Source of the DNA: Amylostereum areolatum
Taxonomy: Eukaryota > Basidiomycota > Agaricomycetes > Russulales > Stereaceae
Direction: 5' to 3'
Assembly: GCA_012932865.1 (NCBI GenBank)
Contig: SAXG01000026.1
Location: 586,125 to 650,124 of the forward strand
Length of the DNA: 64,000 nt
Position numbers and translations under genes: made by a program. Positions 11,411-22,192 of this stretch are shown here, one piece after another. The first letter of the stretch is position 1, and every line of letters begins with the position of its first letter. The notes below the pieces were generated by a model, which did no database searches, was not told the origin of the DNA, and saw only the letters and a program-made list of their open reading frames with translations.

Positions 11411-11920
11411 GTTCAAGCAGAATGTGGGTGGACGATGCAGTGCGTCGGCAGCGGTACGTTTTGACTTTTTTTAAAAGTTGCGATCCTCGTGTCTCACGAT
11501 GCACAGAGTGGCACGACGCGTCTGGTTTTGGCCATGTTACAGAAAATTTTGGCCAATTTTACACAGCTAGGACCTGGCCCCGCGCTCTAGGACCTCGTCA
11601 ACCTCAACCGTCATAAAATCGACCTTTCTCGGCGTGTCGCAGCCACATTGCGTACATGCCCGTGGCCGTTACCTGGTACTAGATAGCCCTCGAGACGAGT
11701 TGCGCTCTGTCCCGGCCTCGGAGGCATACCACCGTTGTGTCACCTTCATCTCCGATCCCATTGCACCTAGATGTTCTGGTCCCAGAGTCAAGGTACTGTA
11801 AGAATTGGGCTGGATAGAACCAGGCGCGTTAAGAAAATGGTTAAAAGGGCTACTAACGGGATGTCAGACTCCACGTACTCACCGTCGCACTCACCACTGT
11901 ACTCACTACCGAATTAGATC
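11411..11920. other. Stretch without a recognised gene
   Basis: Only short frames on both strands and no repeats that match other parts of the window. It probably holds the 5' region of the plus-strand gene that begins near 11924. Confidence 0.35.
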
Positions 11921-11923
11921 CAC

Positions 11924-12952
11924 CATGACCACCGTCGTCGAAGTTGGAGCCCCGGCTTTGGTGAGGTTCCCCTGTGCGAGATCTCGTTTGTTTCCGACCG
12001 CTAACGCCGCATGTTGCATTGCCAGTTAACTCTTCCTGTCGAACGGATGGACGAGCTTGCATTCCCAGCAGGTATACCTGTTCAAGTCTCGGGACATATG
12101 AGCCGTGTTTCCTTTGGGCAGCTCCCTGAAGGTGTTTCTCATGCCGTTAACCACCTGGACATGCACGACGTTGTCGTAGTTCAGCGAGGCTGTAACTGGC
12201 TTCGAGGAACTCAATGTACGTGTGCACTGTGGTTTGGGGATCTCATACTATATTGACAATGACAATTGATCCCCAGAGCTCCCTCCCTATTCTGGTGTCC
12301 ATCGCCATTTTCGACCCCTTCCGCCGTCTTTTAGACACAATCAATCCAGTCAGGGGCAGCGGCGTGTTAGTAAGCCCGTCGATCACTGTGTCCACTGGAC
12401 ATCCTGTGGAGGGCTGGATCAAGGTAATCCGGCGTAGTGCTTGTCTCGTCACCATTTGGGAACTCCTGGATCGCTCGGAGCTGGATGAACCAGCAGTATG
12501 CTCCCTGTTTGTGACAATGGTGCAGGGCCTGATGTTTAACTGTAGATTGCAGCCATCACTGCCTGGATCCGTGAACGTGCGGTGGTGTGGGTGAGTGCTG
12601 ACTTGGTTCTGGCCGTCTTCGTGATTCTAACATGCTTTCTAGAGCCCGATGTTCATCGCACGTATGACCTGCTTGAAATACGTCGAGGTTTCGCGCTCGA
12701 AGGAGCTTCAGAAATACAAGAACACTCCCAGCCGTCATGCATTTCCTTTCGAGACCCCCAGGCGGTTTGCGCGTGCTCCAGGGTGAGGTGCACAGGAAGA
12801 TCGAGTATGTGACGGGCTTATCCCCGACAGCATCAGACACCAACGTAGAGGTGAATCAGACAGTGGTGGCACGGCAGAAGCTTGGGTTGATATGGGAGAT
12901 GGAGGGGGATGAGGACGAGCAAGTGGATCCGGAAATCACTGAAGTTGACTAA
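11924..12952 (+). CDS. Multi-exon gene of unknown function, convergent with the Plavaka-type transposase
   Basis: Coding-like exons follow one another on the plus strand: MTTVVEVGAPAL at 11924, an intron ending in GCCAG near 12026, ERMDELAFPAG and GQLPEGVSHAVNHLDMHD up to about 12215, SLPILVSIAIFDPFRRLLD and GWIKVIRRSACLVTIW up to about 12525, and a last exon HRKIEYVTGLSPTASD...DEDEQVDPEITEVD ending at 12952. Exact splice sites are uncertain because phases do not all agree. It ends about 30 bp before the 3' end of the minus-strand transposase and may be that transposon's second ORF. No domain recognised. Confidence 0.4.
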
Positions 12953-12982
12953 TGTGTACTTTACGAAGAGACCGACGAACTA

Positions 12983-15900
12983 CTACTTCATATGTATCAA
13001 TCGAAGTAACATGTCACCGTCGAGCAAGTCCTGTACAACTAAAAAAGGACGTGTCTCGGTCTTCGGAAATATGATGGTACCACGGACAATGGAATCAAGA
13101 TATATGAACTCGATGTTACCGCTGCCGCAAAGATCAATATATCCTGTCTGTCTGTTTCGACGGCCGTCGGTGTGCACCACGGCCAGTCCTAGATCCCAAA
13201 CCTGGTCACAGTAAGTTAGCGTGAACATAGATACTAATTGAGCAACCGTGGCCCATCACTTCGACTGGCTGTGTAGTAGAACGGAGTCAAACCGAGGCCC
13301 CCGCACCACGCCACCGAGACGTAACATGGAGTATGTGTTCGACGGGGTGTGCGGCCATCTGGCACAAGTATCTTATCCGTGCAGAGCCGTAGGGTGTGAC
13401 CTACGCAGCTGCTGGATGAGAGATCGCACGTGAAAAGATCAACCAATTGCTTACCGGGCATTGAGCTAAAGTAGCCGCATCGATCGAGACATCCATGTTT
13501 ATCTTGAGAAACCTTTGGAGCAGCTGGACAAGCTCGAACTTGTCAGGACTCCAAGACGCCGATGTAGCCACTGCTGCCAAGTGGACATTGAGTCGAACCT
13601 GCTTTTGTCGCGATCCAAGATGTATGTGTTCATTGCTGGTGTCCCTTTCCCTCTCGGTCTCCTGCGCTTCTTCCGCTGCATCAACACGGGCCCGGATATG
13701 CATTATGGTGTCTCGTTTGACAGCCATTCGAAGCATCTAGAGTACGAAAAAAATTAGCGGGTTAGGTTAGAATAAGTTTACCCCAGTTCATACCTGGTTC
13801 TCGTGCGTTTGCGGCTGGTGATTTGTACGGTGATAGTCCTTCTTCGTCTGTGGGTGGAGCCCCTCGCCGATCCCAGTGTGGTAGTTGTCGACGGTTGCCT
13901 TTCTCCGGATGATATTTATGATGTGCGCGTTCGAGTGCATCTTCGGGAACTCGAAGCTGGGTGCAATCCCGAGAGCTTGGACACCCTGGGATAGCGGTCA
14001 ACAGAGAATTATACAATAGTGAGAAAGTACTCACGCGCACAGCAACTTCAAGAGCAGCAATACTTTGACGGAGGAGCTCCAGTGTTACTTCCGTGTGGCA
14101 GGTGAACTTGACAAGCAGCAGGACACATGCTTGGGCGTGGAGTAGCGCGTAGATGGGTTGTGCATGCTCTTTAATCAAGCCTGATATACATGGAACAAGG
14201 CTCTGTCCGAACATTATAATTAGCTGAGACGCGACGTGACATCTTAGGCTGCGCGAAATGGTCGACGTACCCGCGCGATGACATTGTGCTCCGTCCCGCT
14301 GATGTTCTGCAAGCTGAGGATACCGTTTGGAAAGTGATGCATCCCCGGGTACCGGGGGATGCATTTAAAGCTGAGCAGATGTATTAGCACTGGGTCATAT
14401 TCAAGACTGCATAGCTGACACTTACTTCTCGTCAAGCATTCGTTGTTCGTGCTTCCCCAACAGTTCTTGGATCCAAGGGAAGATGTGCTTGCCAAAGGTC
14501 CCTTGCTCAATCTGGTGTAATGGGTCGCAGATGAACGCGTTGTAGATAGACGAGATGGGGTTCATGATTTGGAAGAAAACATTCTGTGAAATGGTCAACC
14601 ATTGCTCAAAGCGATGGAAGAAGACAACTTACATCGGCGTCTCGTAGTGATTGTTCTTTTAGCTTTGCATGCCGGGCTTTCTTCATCGACTGCGATCGCG
14701 CTTCCTCCAGAAGGGCAACGGTCCCATCTACTGTGCGTCTTGCCCAAGTTCCGGTCAGGACTGCCAGCGCGTCCGCAGGGACGAGACATATAGGGCATGG
14801 GAAACCACTCCTTGCTCCGAGGATGAGCGCCGCGCGGACCCTAAGGAGTAGAACATTAGTTTATTATGCTATATGCTGTGGGAAGTTTATTTACATCTCT
14901 TCATAATCCATGGACACGACAGCTATAAGCGGGAAACCTTTCAAAATGCCGGGGGCAGCATTGACGAGAGTCCCGACATGACCCGCCAACCGGAGGGAAT
15001 ACAAGATGAACAAAAGCGAGCGGTGATACACCAACGCGCGATGCAATGCTAGTTTGGACGGGTCATCGTCTGGCCTTCCAATTTTCTAGATGGAAATATC
15101 AGCGAGCCGTTTGGGACGTCAAACAGCCACAGCTTCAACTTACCGACTCGATAAATCCAACCAGGATGGCCCGCCCTTTTTTTCTTCCATTCCTGTGGCC
15201 CTTTGGAACATTCCCCACCCCATTCGTACACGGCCCATACTTTCGTATGACCAAANNNNNNNNNNNNNNNNNNNNNNNNNGCGCGACACGACCGACGGTC
15301 CGCATATACATGGACTAAATCACCACACCATCCACACTATCTGCATCTGAAGATGTGTTAGTGAACGAAGAACGATAATGAAAACCAAACGAAGCGTACC
15401 TGAAAATCCCACCAGTCATCTCCAGACGAAACCTCGCGCCAGACTCGCATATATTCACCAGGCTTGCTTGGATTTCGAACGTAGTGTTGATCTGGATACC
15501 ACGTCAGTGTTCTCGCAAGTCCGGGTCTTCAAGTAGGTGAATGACGCGGGGGAGCGCGGCGCGGAATCTTATCGTGTTTTGCGTTCTTCCTCCTTCCCGA
15601 ACGGCAACGAAAATGTCTGTGTCAGGAACTAACCAAGATATTTGATGTAAGCAATCATATGGATGCTTCAAACTGTAGACTGACCTGCCCATGTCGTGTG
15701 ACCGGTCACTGCCTTCCGAAGAAGGTCGTGCATCTCCGCCGCTGTGCTAAAGCTGACCAGGGAGCCCAACTTGGAATCCTGCATGAACGAAAGCTGCTTG
15801 TTTATAAAAGTATCTGGGCTATTTCCTCCAACGAAGATCTCCGCGCAAAAACGAATCTTTGTGGAAAACGGCGCCCCGGGAGGAAGCGGTCGAGGAGGGA

Positions 15901-15998
15901 GGAGTGGCCATGGAAAGATGTTGGCAAGTGGTTGAGTCTCCGAGAAATCTGGCGCCGTGCCGTCGACATTGTACATCTGAAGCACTTCCGATTGTTCC
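12983..15998 (-). pseudogene. Plavaka-type DNA transposase, decayed and cut at its 5' side by an LTR
   Basis: Minus-strand exons separated by short introns run from 15998 to a stop at 12983. Landmarks: WYPDQHYVRNPSKPGEYMR and WREVSSGDDWWDFQ (about 15400-15490); LFILYSLRLAGHVG, FPLIAVVSMDYEEM and GARSGFPCPICLVPADAL (14760-15010); SIYNAFICDPLHQIEQGTFG (14470-14560); FKCIPRYPGMHHFPNG (14320-14370); C terminus LVVQDLLDGDMLLRL (near 13000). The DPLHQ...GTF...FPG order resembles basidiomycete Plavaka (CACTA-related) transposases as I know them. Damage: the 25-N gap lies within it, CAA-to-TAA and CGA-to-TGA type stops occur in the last exons, and the family A LTR at 15999 removes the 5' part. Confidence 0.7.
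15256..15280. other. Assembly gap of 25 N
   Basis: Twenty-five consecutive N lie inside the Plavaka-type gene. A fixed 25-base gap is a placeholder of unknown true length. The very indel-rich sequence from about 16.5 kb to 20.5 kb follows within 1.3 kb. Confidence 0.99.
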
Positions 15999-16448
15999 TG
16001 TCATGAACGGTCTATAATTTTCTTTTTACTTTACATCGGTTACACGCTTTAGGACTTATCGGCTTATCACCGGTCCGGCTCCACTTCGGCCGGACCGGTT
16101 CATCTATATCCCGCCCGGACCCACGTGACTCATCTCAGCCCGGGTCTGACTCCTTTCTCTTGACTCATGCTGTACGATACTGACTCATGCTGTGCTCCTT
16201 TACATACGACTGCTTACTTATACTAGGTCTGCTTACTGATTGCCGTGTATTGGTTGCTTACCTAAGTCTCTCTCCTCTTGTGTATATAAGGCTCGCTCTC
16301 GTGTACATATTCCTTATCTCGAGCTAGTAATTCTACTGACTTGCTTGCTTTCCCTTGTCTGTCGCCGTGTCTGATCGGCTCCCCTCGTCCGTCCTATCTT
16401 AGCTAGCTGTGTCGTAACTTGGTGCTGTCGCACTAGTCGTTGCTGACA
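15999..16448 (+). repeat. Family A LTR (5') of the degraded copy
   Basis: 450 bp from TGTCATGAAC to GTTGCTGACA, with small deletions relative to the 458-bp LTR of A1/A2. It keeps TGACTCAT motifs, the TATATAAG box and the ATCTCGAGCT start sequence, and is followed by TA plus AGCTCGAGAT. Confidence 0.92.
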
Positions 16449-19312
16449 TAAGCTCGAGATCTGTTTACTCTGCAAGCCCCCGAACGTCCCTACGTATGTA
16501 GCCGTATTGTAGTAGTATGTACCCGTTGGTACGACTTGTTTTTCCCCCGTGCCGCCTATTCCCCCCTAGTCGACTCCCCCATGTCTCGGGCCCCAAGATT
16601 ATCAGCGGTACTCCGTTACCCTGACATTTGTGGTCTCGTCCCCGCGCCAGTCCCTGTATTTAAATATATCCGGGCTCGGCTGAGCTTCTCCTTCGATAGC
16701 CTCTGTTTCCTCCAACACTTTTACTACTCACAAATCGAGACTGCTCCAATCACCCCAGGAGTTTGACTAAGCTCAGAGGGTGACGTATGATAAGGGTGCA
16801 CCTTTGGCTGCTAGGAACACGAGTAAAAGCGAGCGTTTTTACCCTAAGGAAACCAGGTTTAGGAAGCGCTCTTTGGGCTAATGTCCCCACCATCTAGACT
16901 GAAGTAGACAGCAACAAGGTGCGAGAAGACTGAGGAGACCCATTTCTGTTCTTGCGATATCGTAAAAGAACCACCTCCCTCGAACAAAATCTTCCCTTGC
17001 CGCACATGAGTAGCCATTTCGAATGGGGGTCGTGTGCAGGCATGACGATTGTGCCAGCTCGGCCAAGTATCAAGATTATATCCCCAGCAACGACAATGAC
17101 TATCATCTACCCTCATCAACGAGTCTAAAAGACCACTTGGGCCCTGGGCACATTGGAAGGTCGCCCTCGGCGTAGAAGAACTGAAGACATCCCGTCAGTA
17201 GACGTCCACTCTATCGCCTCAAATATAAGTTCGAAACAAGGCTTTTAACCCACTTTAAATTGGCAACCTCTACGTCTACTTCTGCCCAAGACATCACTAT
17301 CCTAACTAACAAACTCAAGCAACCCCAAATCCTTCTACCCCCGCGCCTCCAACGAGATATAATACCAGTTGCACACATCGACACACCCACCGCCCTCCTT
17401 ACACCAGTGTACAACACCCCCCAGCCCCCCCCCTCCCCCCCATCACCAGAGCCTATTTGAGGTCATTTGCCTTTTTTTCGATCACGTACCAACATATGCC
17501 ATCCCCGAGGTAATTGGGACACTAACCCCACTTTATCAAATTCAATTCCCCTCCAGTCGTTGATTTTCGCTCCCTTCTTCCCCCCCCTTTTTTTTTCTTT
17601 CCCCCTTCCTATCAACGGTTCCGACCACCGACGTCCGAACCACGTGCATCGAAATTTCACGATTCATCATCGACCGTAATTTTACCTGGCTTTGCCCTAG
17701 TTTTCTTCACCCTACCACGAGGCTTTTCACCCAAGAAGATGACCGACACTCATCTCTTTGCCTAGACTTGTAGAGACAACCACCCTTTAAGAAGTTGCAC
17801 TCTCTCCCTGTAAACCCACATGAGCTTCGTGGCCTCATATCCTCCTCCCCCCGGTACACTTACCCCCCCGCACGGAGACCACAACCCCGACCATCACATA
17901 TTTTAACGCCCGGACCTTGCGACACTACACTGGACTGCCATCCGCCTCACTACCACGTGTTACCACGAAGACTTCTACCCCTGACCTCGACAGAACCCAC
18001 GTTCTATGGTCTTTTTTTTTCCTCCCCCCCCTGTACAACTTTAGTGGATCACCGCACCGCCCCCCAACCACCCTCTCACACCGCCCCCAGCCCCTGCCAA
18101 CCTGACCATCAAAATTGCGCGTCCTGGCACACCCGGGGAACAATTCTTTGTACATCGGCACCAAACTGCGATCACCCACCATCCTTCAACACACCACATG
18201 ACATAACCCCTTTTCTGGCCACAGTTTAACACGATGCACCATGGTATTGGAAGTTAAAGGCAAATGTGTGTCGCCTTTTATACCCCCTTTGCCCGTGCTT
18301 TGTTGCTCGCCCTCAATACTCAGCCACCCCCCGACGTCACAACGCGTCCACCACGCCTCCCCCACCCATCACCGTCATACACCATGCTGGTCCCAATGTC
18401 GTCTACGCTGCACCAGTTCCCGCCCTACGGCTACAACCAGATCCCACCTCAGCACTAAGAAGGTCTCATCGTCTGAAAACCCTTTTTCCCTTTCTGAACG
18501 CGCTTACTCGGGGTTAATACGACCCCCCCTCGTCCACGTGACTTCTTCATAACAGATTTGGATTTGCACCGGGAATCCGCCCCCGCCCCACGGCCAGTAC
18601 CCCATGCTGAGACGCCCAGAGGCAGGTCACCTAGTCGATTCGGTTCCATTATAAGTCCGCACACAACCCACGTACCCTCTTCACTACTCACCATTTTACC
18701 CATGACTGGGGTGGCACCCCCCCTTCTCCCCCACCCGCCACAGCACACGACAACCCTTCCTATATGTCGGCCCCACCTAGGCCCCTACCCGCATACCGAG
18801 TGGTTCCCTCTGCCCACTGTCGCACCCTTTCCTATTGCCCAATGGAGCCATCCGGTAACCCCCGGGTGGAATCTTTGTACTCAACGCCGCCAAATTGTGT
18901 TTTATACACATTTCGGACACCTACATTTATTGTAGTTCCTTTATAGTAGCCCCTCCTTTTTTTCTCTTTTTTTACAATTTCGTTGATTTTCTTTTTCCCT
19001 TAGTCATGCGGACTCTTAGCTCTCACGCTTCGATCGCCGATTCGGCCCCCTTCTTAGGGCCCCTTCATACGACTTATAGGTCCTCCCCTAGGTCTTTATG
19101 ATTAGAACTTGGACGTCATACTACCATAGCCACTCTTTTAGACTGATGTCGACCCAAAGTTCGCTACAAGTCTCGCTGGCCCCTTCCCCGTCCTCTTTTT
19201 CCTTTTTTTCTTTCTTTTTGGTATGTACAGAAACCGCAGTTATGAGATTCCACGACTTGAACTACCCGCCTAAGTTTCTTGTCTGACGATCGCGCGAGGT
19301 ATTTTTTTTTCC
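15999..19312 (+). mobile_element. Degraded 5' part of a family A element
   Basis: An LTR (15999-16448) is followed by the family A leader and a Gag region recognisable in patches. For example 16449-16800 aligns with 30561-30840, 17100-17460 with the first ORF of A2 around 31080-31440, and 18241-18380 with Gag around 31891-32010. No frame stays open. The differences are dominated by insertions, especially extra T and C in homopolymers, rather than substitutions. No Pol or 3' LTR follows; the family B remnant begins near 19313. It is either an ancient deleted copy or poorly corrected sequence of a younger one. Confidence 0.75.
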
Positions 19313-20460
19313 CCCCCCCCAGGATTTGCATGAGAAGTATCAAATTAGATTATCTCGAGAGTGATGGGTCCAGGGCCTAGTGAAACGCCTGCGCGACTTT
19401 AGTATCGTTTTAGACGAGATGACAGTCTAGGACAAAGGAAGGCGAACACACTGTCTCTCCTACCCCTATACCAAGTTCGCGGACTGATCCGGGCGATCGC
19501 GTTTTGCGAGTAGTGCGTTCTCGCGCACCTTCGGCGGCGTTCCTTTTATTCCCCTTCCCCCTTCTTTCCTTTCGGGCAACATTATTTAGGAAATGGGTCA
19601 TGGGGCGGAGGTACACGAATGCGTCCTGGAGCGTGATGTCAGAGATAAGGATGCCTTTTTTTCGGTATAAATTCACCCAGCGTGGTAACGTATTCATCGG
19701 CCAATGTACCCGTCCGTTGAAGCACTGTTTTGACTGCAAGGGCTAATTTTTAGTTAGATGCGCTGACCGTCGGTTTTGCTTAATTGACTCTTTGTTGCTA
19801 TGCCAAGTACACGAAGCATGAGAAAATTGGCCAGCGTTAGTCCCTTGTTGTGGATTCATTTACCGCCCCCTTTACGACTCGCTTTCGCCTTTCCGGTTGA
19901 GCTGCTTTTTTTTGTCATGTCTGCAAGTGGGTAATGTAGATTCGAAATTTGTGCAAAGGAGATTGGATTTGCCCTGGTTGATTCACGCACAGGGAGGCGT
20001 TCCGCGCATTTGGATGGTTCTCTTTTTTTTTTTCCTCTCTTGTTTGTGCGAATGGTCTTTGTTTTTTTCACGATTAAGGTCACGGTGACATTTGTCCCCC
20101 CTTTGAGACCCTTTTTTTCCCTTTTTTTTCTTCTATTTTTTATCTGCGAGTGATTTGGATCGATGGGCAGCAATTGGTAAGTGTGTCCCGGTTTATTTCT
20201 GTTCTAGGACATTGATACCCACCCTGACGCATCCCTCGGATGTATGCCTTTTCTTGTGCGGGTCACGGTTCTTTCGAGTCGCAACGATGTCTTGACAACG
20301 TCATATTTCGATCTTTGCCATCAATACAGATGGTACCGGTCTTTTCGTGGCGGTCGTTCACCTAGTTCTTTGGACCATGTATGCCGTCGTGTTTCTCCTC
20401 ATTGTATGACGTTTTCTTTTTTTTGTTGCAGCACATTGCGAACGTAATCGAAGACCGGTG
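19313..20460 (-). mobile_element. Degraded 3' end of a family B element
   Basis: Patches align with the left end of B1 in the same orientation: 19330-19850 with the LTR (21773-22192), 19850-20030 with the end of Pol (22190-22310), and 20283-20400 with the chromodomain region (22450-22560). Long T runs (for example near 20022 and 20110) are inserted throughout. The piece fades out near 20460. As with its neighbour, indels far outnumber substitutions. Confidence 0.7.
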
Positions 20461-20569
20461 GTGGTTTCTCTTTTTATTCACATTCCTTATCGTACCGTGC
20501 ATGCACTTTTTTGCATGGCACTCGGTTAGCCCCGTTCACTGGGTAATGACCTCCCCGTCAAACGACTCT

Positions 20570-21772
20570 TGAAGGGTTCCAATATTCGTTTTTGTGCCGT
20601 AGCTATCCACACTAGGATGAGCTCGCATAATAGCCCAATCTGTCGGCGGAAGGAGGCACTGGCACCTGTGGGATCATGCGGAAGATGCTGATGCGCTGAC
20701 GTCCGAAGTACTAGATGTGTAAAGCAGATAAGCGGGGATGCTCTGCCCAGAGGGAGCGTACATACCATGGGTTTGAACATCACTTTCAAGTTCATGTCCC
20801 TTGCTACGGGATCTGGTAAGCTATAGTAGCATGGAGGTGAGCGCGACGACGTACATTGTTTCTATTTCCATGGCCTCGTATTTCTGTAGCAATGAGATGA
20901 TGTCACCCTGTGCATCCATCGTCAAACATGGGCAAAGGGCTCACCGAGTATAGACCAGCCGTGATCAGAGACTGCTTGTGCGCCGTGAATTCTTCGAGCG
21001 TACCGTCTGGATGGTCTGCTTTCCATTCTTTGCGACAGAAGTTGCTAGCCAGAGTGATCAGCAGGAAAGCAACATTATCTATATCCAAGACTCACTCGGT
21101 GTTAGGCTTCGATCCGACCTGGAGCCTCCGACGTCTGGATTTTTTGTTTGAGCTTGGCCCGGGAACCGGTTGCAGCGGGACTGACGACATCAACGGCGGT
21201 TTCATGTGGGGCTCCTGGTGGCAAATCCATTGACAGCACGGTGGACTCCACGGAGTGTTGGGCAGCTGGGGATAGCGACAGATGAGGTTCACCCTCCACT
21301 GCAGTAAAAGTAAAAGGAGTGTCAGAAATGGACCAACACGACAAGCACGACACACACCTGCAGCAGATATATTTGGACCACCGAGGTCCGGCACGAGTTG
21401 GGGGTCTGGTAGCCGATGGTCCCCCAGAATGCGAGCATCGGGGTTGAGACTCTCCCCATGCAACTCCAACTGGGGCGAAGGCGGTTGTTCGGACGGTCCA
21501 GGTGGTGGTGTCGAAACCTCTCTCTCCAGCAAATCTGTACTTGTCGGTGGAGCGGTGCCTTGTCTTGTTGTATCCACAGGGGATTGCGAGCGGCGAGGCG
21601 TCGATATCCGGGTCAGGGAGCCGGGCTCTGGATTATCTTCGTGATCGACAGGAATGTCGGGCTGGTAGGTGAGTTCCGCTCTGGTTCAATCTATCAGTAA
21701 ACGAGAGAGATATAGAAACGCGGGAGTGACTTGCAGGGGATCGTCATGCACTAGCGGAGGATTCAATGGCGG
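20570..21772 (-). pseudogene. Host multi-exon gene fragment truncated by B1
   Basis: Minus-strand exons with clean GT...AG borders. An N-terminal Pro/Ser-rich exon (21577 to about 21360, for example REVSTPPPGPSEQPPSPQ) continues after an intron into EGEPHLSLSPAAQHSVES. Then come NVAFLLITLASNFCRKEW and DGTLEEFTAHKQSLITAGLY (about 21080-20945), DIISLLQKYEAMEIE (about 20900), LPDPVARDMNLKVMFKPM (about 20810-20765) and YFGRQRISIFRMIPQ (about 20700-20660). The 5' side ends at the B1 LTR. I do not recognise the family. The coherent exon series supports a once-functional gene. Confidence 0.5.
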
Positions 21773-22192
21773 TGTCAGAAACACAGTTTATGAGACCCGA
21801 TGAACCGCCTAAGTCGCGACGATGGGAGGAGCGAGAAGAAAATAGATTCGAGAGTGCCGGGGTCTAGGGTAGTGCAACGTGCGCTACAGTACCGTATGAC
21901 GAGATGGACAGTCTAGGGAAAAGGGAAGAGAAACACTGTCCTTATATACAAGTGGGAACGATGGTGCGATGCGATGCGATAGTGGTGCGAGCGGGGGGAA
22001 CAATAGGAAAGGAGTCATGGGGCGGAGGAGAAGGTCCGGAGCAGTGATGTCATAGATAAGGATGCGGAACCCCGCTCGGAAGTCCGGGCAATGACGTCAT
22101 TGAAGCATGTGATGCAAGGGAAAGTCATGTGCCGTGACACGTCGCGTGTACGAGGTCTGCAAACGAAGAGAGAAATGGAGCGATCCGTGACA
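21773..22192 (-). repeat. 3' LTR of B1
   Basis: 420 bp with TG...CA ends. Contains AATGACGTCATT, a perfect palindrome with the CRE core TGACGTCA, near 22090-22101, and the TATATAAG box on the minus strand. Confidence 0.95.

Noticed and set aside
17795..18935. Several Pro/His/Thr-rich ORFs of 60-145 codons
   Set aside because: They lie in the indel-rich degraded family A Gag; homologous patches show that the true frame is broken repeatedly.
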